A DNA stretch of 24,394 nucleotides. It comes from Bacillota bacterium. Its GTDB lineage: Bacteria > Bacillota > Clostridia > Lachnospirales > Lachnospiraceae. The DNA is taken from assembly GCA_023393095.1 (NCBI GenBank), contig JAEWMT010000055.1, positions 1 to 24,394 of the forward strand, written 5' to 3'. Below, piece by piece: positions 22,603 through 24,394 of this stretch (positions are counted from its first letter, which is position 1; each line of letters opens with the position of its first letter). The notes under the pieces are model-generated. The model made no database searches. It saw only the letters and a program-made list of their open reading frames with translations, and was not told the origin of the DNA. The position numbers were made by a program, and so were the translations under genes.

Positions 22603-22815
22603 TTATTTCCCCTGTATTTGTACTTTTGGTAATAATCTTTGAAGCTCTTGAATGGAATGAATGGATTCTTGCACATCCTGTTCCAACAAAGCCTTAAGCT
22701 CTTGGTTAAATACAACGCCCTCCATCATTTTGGATGTCGCCATACTAATTGTTTTCAGGTTTAACATCTCATGTATCTGCATTATTTCACTAGGCGCTAA
22801 CTGCTCCCACTGCAT
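22603..22815 (-). CDS. yraG: Small spore coat-like protein (YraG-like)
   Basis: The product is 70 residues from the ATG at 22815, which has AGAGG 8 bases before it. A GTG at 22824 in the same frame overlaps that ribosome site and is rejected. The sequence is helical (EIMQIHEMLNLKTISMATSK, then a charged tail) and is paralogous to the YraE-like protein at 20813-21040. It is the first gene of the coat operon. An inverted repeat at 22861-22889 lies upstream and may be part of its control region. Confidence 0.72.
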   Translation of the reverse strand: MQWEQLAPSEIMQIHEMLNLKTISMATSKMMEGVVFNQELKALLEQDVQESIHSIQELQRLLPKVQIQGK

Positions 22816-22860
22816 AACTCTCACCTCTTCTAATTGTAATCATATTTCACTCTTTCTATT

Positions 22861-22889
22861 TTGCTTATAATACTTGATATAATAAGCAA
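22861..22889. promoter_or_regulatory. Inverted repeat upstream of the coat operon
   Basis: TTGCTTATAATA and TATAATAAGCAA form 12-base arms with one mismatch around CTTGA. It lies 45 bases before the YraG-like start and 48 bases past the preceding gene's stop. No T-run follows on the minus strand, so an operator is likelier than a terminator. I could not find a clear sigma-E or sigma-K promoter here. Confidence 0.45.
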
Positions 22890-22936
22890 TTTAGACTGAT
22901 TATATTAAATATTTCATTCACTTTACTATTATTCGC

Positions 22937-24394
22937 CTATTCCTTCATAGCAATAGATAATAGCAGCTTAATGCGATTCAACTGATTTACGTAGGATATT
23001 CCAGGGTCATAATCAATTGGCATGATATTCGCCTGTGGATATCTTTCCTTAAGAGGTTTGAACATCCCCTTACCTGTAATGTGGTTTGGAAGACAGGCGA
23101 GCGGTTGGACACAGATGATATTACTAGTTCCCTGTTGAATAAATTCCACCATTTCTGCCGTAACCAGCCACCCCTCTCCTGTCTGGTTACCTAGGGACAG
23201 AATGGAGGACGCCATATCCGCCAGTTCTTGAATTGAAGTAGGCGGGGTAAAGCGATTGCTCTTTTCCAGCTCTCGTTTCATGATGTTTCGAAATCCCATG
23301 ATATAGTTCATAGCAAAATCACTTAGCCGTTTATTTAATTTCGTCCCGGCAAGATATCTAAATCGGAATCTCGAATTAAAAGAAGAATATAAGAAATAAT
23401 CCATAAGATCGGGTACAACTGCTTCTGCACCTCCCTGTTCTAAGATATTGACAATATCATTATTGGCTGTAGGATGATATTTAACAAGTATCTCGCCTAC
23501 AACACCTACCTTTGGCTTTTTAAGATCAAGTAATTCCAGCTGATCAAACTCACTGACAATTTCCCTGATATTAAGCTTAAATTCTTTTCTGTTTCCTGAT
23601 CTGACATTTTCTTTCGCGCGCTCGTTCCATTTTTCATACAACATCTGGGCAGAACCCGGAAAGCGTTCATAGGGTCTTGTCCTATATATCAGTCTCATAA
23701 AAAGATCCCCATAAATAAGTGCCATAATACTACGGTTAATCAATCCCAGCGATAATTTAAAGCCAGGCTGCTTTTCTAAACCTACTGTATTTAGAGAGAT
23801 GATCGGAACATGGGAAAATCCTGCGTGTTTTAAACCCAATTTCAAAAAAGCAATATAATTGGTGGCTCTGCAACCGCCTCCGCTCTGTGATATTATGACA
23901 GAGGTATGATTCGTATCATATTTACCTGATTTTAAAGCTTGCACCAATTGACCTATCATGATAATTGCCGGATAACAAGCATCATTATTAACGTATTTTA
24001 GGCCTTCGTCCACAGCTGTTTTATCTACTGCTGGAAGCACCACCATATGATATCCGCTCATTCTTGCAGCCTCTTGAACCAATTCAAAATGAATCGGAGC
24101 CATTTGGGGTGCCAATATCGTATGTGTATGGCGCATCTGCTTTGTAAATGGAGGATTGATATACTGCATTTGTTCTGAGTCCGGAAGATATGAGTTTTGA
24201 TCCCGATCTTCCATGGCGGCCTTAAGAGATCGAATTCTTATTTTTGCTGCTCCCAGATTATTACCTTCATCTATCTTGATCATTGTATATAATTTTCCCC
24301 CGGTTGCCAGAATTTCAGCAATCTGGTCCGATGTCACCGCATCCAGTCCGCATCCAAAGGAATTCAGCTGTATCAGGTCAAGACAGGGCTCCTT
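22937..24394 (-). CDS. Acyl-CoA dehydratase activase-related protein, C-terminal part
   Basis: Only the last 485 codons are in the window. The frame is open to the right edge: the 19 codons upstream of the internal GTG at 24337 read KEPCLDLIQLNSFGCGLDA and fit the family, so the gene continues beyond 24394 and GTG is not a start. Cys-containing blocks NDACYPA, QSGGGCRATNY and CVQPLACLPNH are typical of the DUF2229/2-hydroxyglutaryl-CoA dehydratase-like C-terminal region. Full-length proteins of this kind are about 1,400 residues and carry BadF/HgdC-type ATPase domains in the N-terminal part. They are iron-sulfur proteins related to ATP-driven activators of 2-hydroxyacyl-CoA dehydratases; the physiological role of this fused form is not established. 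No good terminator follows. Confidence 0.85.
   Translation of the reverse strand, partial: KEPCLDLIQLNSFGCGLDAVTSDQIAEILATGGKLYTMIKIDEGNNLGAAKIRIRSLKAAMEDRDQNSYLPDSEQMQYINPPFTKQMRHTHTILAPQMAPIHFELVQEAARMSGYHMVVLPAVDKTAVDEGLKYVNNDACYPAIIMIGQLVQALKSGKYDTNHTSVIISQSGGGCRATNYIAFLKLGLKHAGFSHVPIISLNTVGLEKQPGFKLSLGLINRSIMALIYGDLFMRLIYRTRPYERFPGSAQMLYEKWNERAKENVRSGNRKEFKLNIREIVSEFDQLELLDLKKPKVGVVGEILVKYHPTANNDIVNILEQGGAEAVVPDLMDYFLYSSFNSRFRFRYLAGTKLNKRLSDFAMNYIMGFRNIMKRELEKSNRFTPPTSIQELADMASSILSLGNQTGEGWLVTAEMVEFIQQGTSNIICVQPLACLPNHITGKGMFKPLKERYPQANIMPIDYDPGISYVNQLNRIKLLLSIAMKE

Noticed and set aside
22825..22936. Sigma-E or sigma-K promoter before the coat operon
   Set aside because: No CATA-type -10 with a correctly spaced -35 could be read with confidence; only an inverted repeat is clear.
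24337..24337. GTG as the start of the activase-related gene
   Set aside because: The frame stays open to the window edge, and the upstream codons encode a Cys-containing family motif, so the gene is truncated, not started here.
1..24394. CRISPR arrays, tRNA or rRNA genes, prophage or intact insertion sequences
   Set aside because: No regularly spaced direct repeats, cloverleaf-like sequences, rRNA-like blocks, or transposase or integrase frames were seen.

Overview
The window looks like a chromosomal stretch of a low-GC, spore-forming member of the Clostridia, probably Lachnospiraceae. The signs are strong AGGAGG-type ribosome sites, BspA-type leucine-rich repeats, an HD-GYP signalling protein, spore-coat F-like genes and a 2-hydroxyacyl-CoA dehydratase activase-like protein. 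I see no rRNA, tRNA, CRISPR array, transposase or phage genes. The assignment rests on gene content only.

Layout, left to right. (1) 1-484: palindromic extragenic sequence and a small Thr/Gly-repeat lipoprotein gene. (2) 590-2924: a minus-strand pair made of a radical-SAM DNA repair/modification protein (TIGR03916 type) and its DUF4130 partner (TIGR03915 type). Its near-consensus promoter is flanked by two LexA/SOS-like boxes. (3) 3028-4998: a secreted BspA-like leucine-rich-repeat protein. (4) 5235-8539: a minus-strand ABC-2 exporter (ATPase plus two permeases) whose leader alternates Shine-Dalgarno and anti-Shine-Dalgarno blocks. (5) 8803-9348: an isochorismatase-family hydrolase. (6) 9532-11402: a NarL/LuxR-type two-component system on the plus strand, probably linked to the exporter. 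(7) 11695-15332: a plus-strand drug-export cassette (TetR, ABC ATPase, ABC permease, 72-residue membrane protein, MFS transporter). A matching 16-base operator lies before tetR and again before the ABC genes. (8) 15556-20355: a minus-strand operon encoding a membrane ICMT/PEMT-like methyltransferase, a GH3-family acyl-adenylating enzyme and a multi-TM-GAF-GGDEF-HD-GYP protein. (9) 20481-22815: a spore-coat operon with the same layout as Bacillus subtilis yraG-yraF-adhB-yraE-yraD. (10) 22937-24394: the C-terminal part of a large acyl-CoA dehydratase activase-related protein, cut by the right edge.

The best candidate for an undescribed system is region 8. It tightly couples a GH3-type conjugating enzyme and a carboxyl/lipid methyltransferase-like protein to a cyclic-di-GMP phosphodiesterase with a membrane sensor, which suggests a small-molecule or lipid signal feeding c-di-GMP turnover. 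Two regulatory structures also stand out: the SOS-box-flanked promoter of the rSAM/DUF4130 pair, and the mutually exclusive hairpins before the ABC exporter ATPase. No gene-free stretch exceeds about 300 bases; the longest, 11403-11694, holds a terminator, a tandem repeat, a promoter and an operator.
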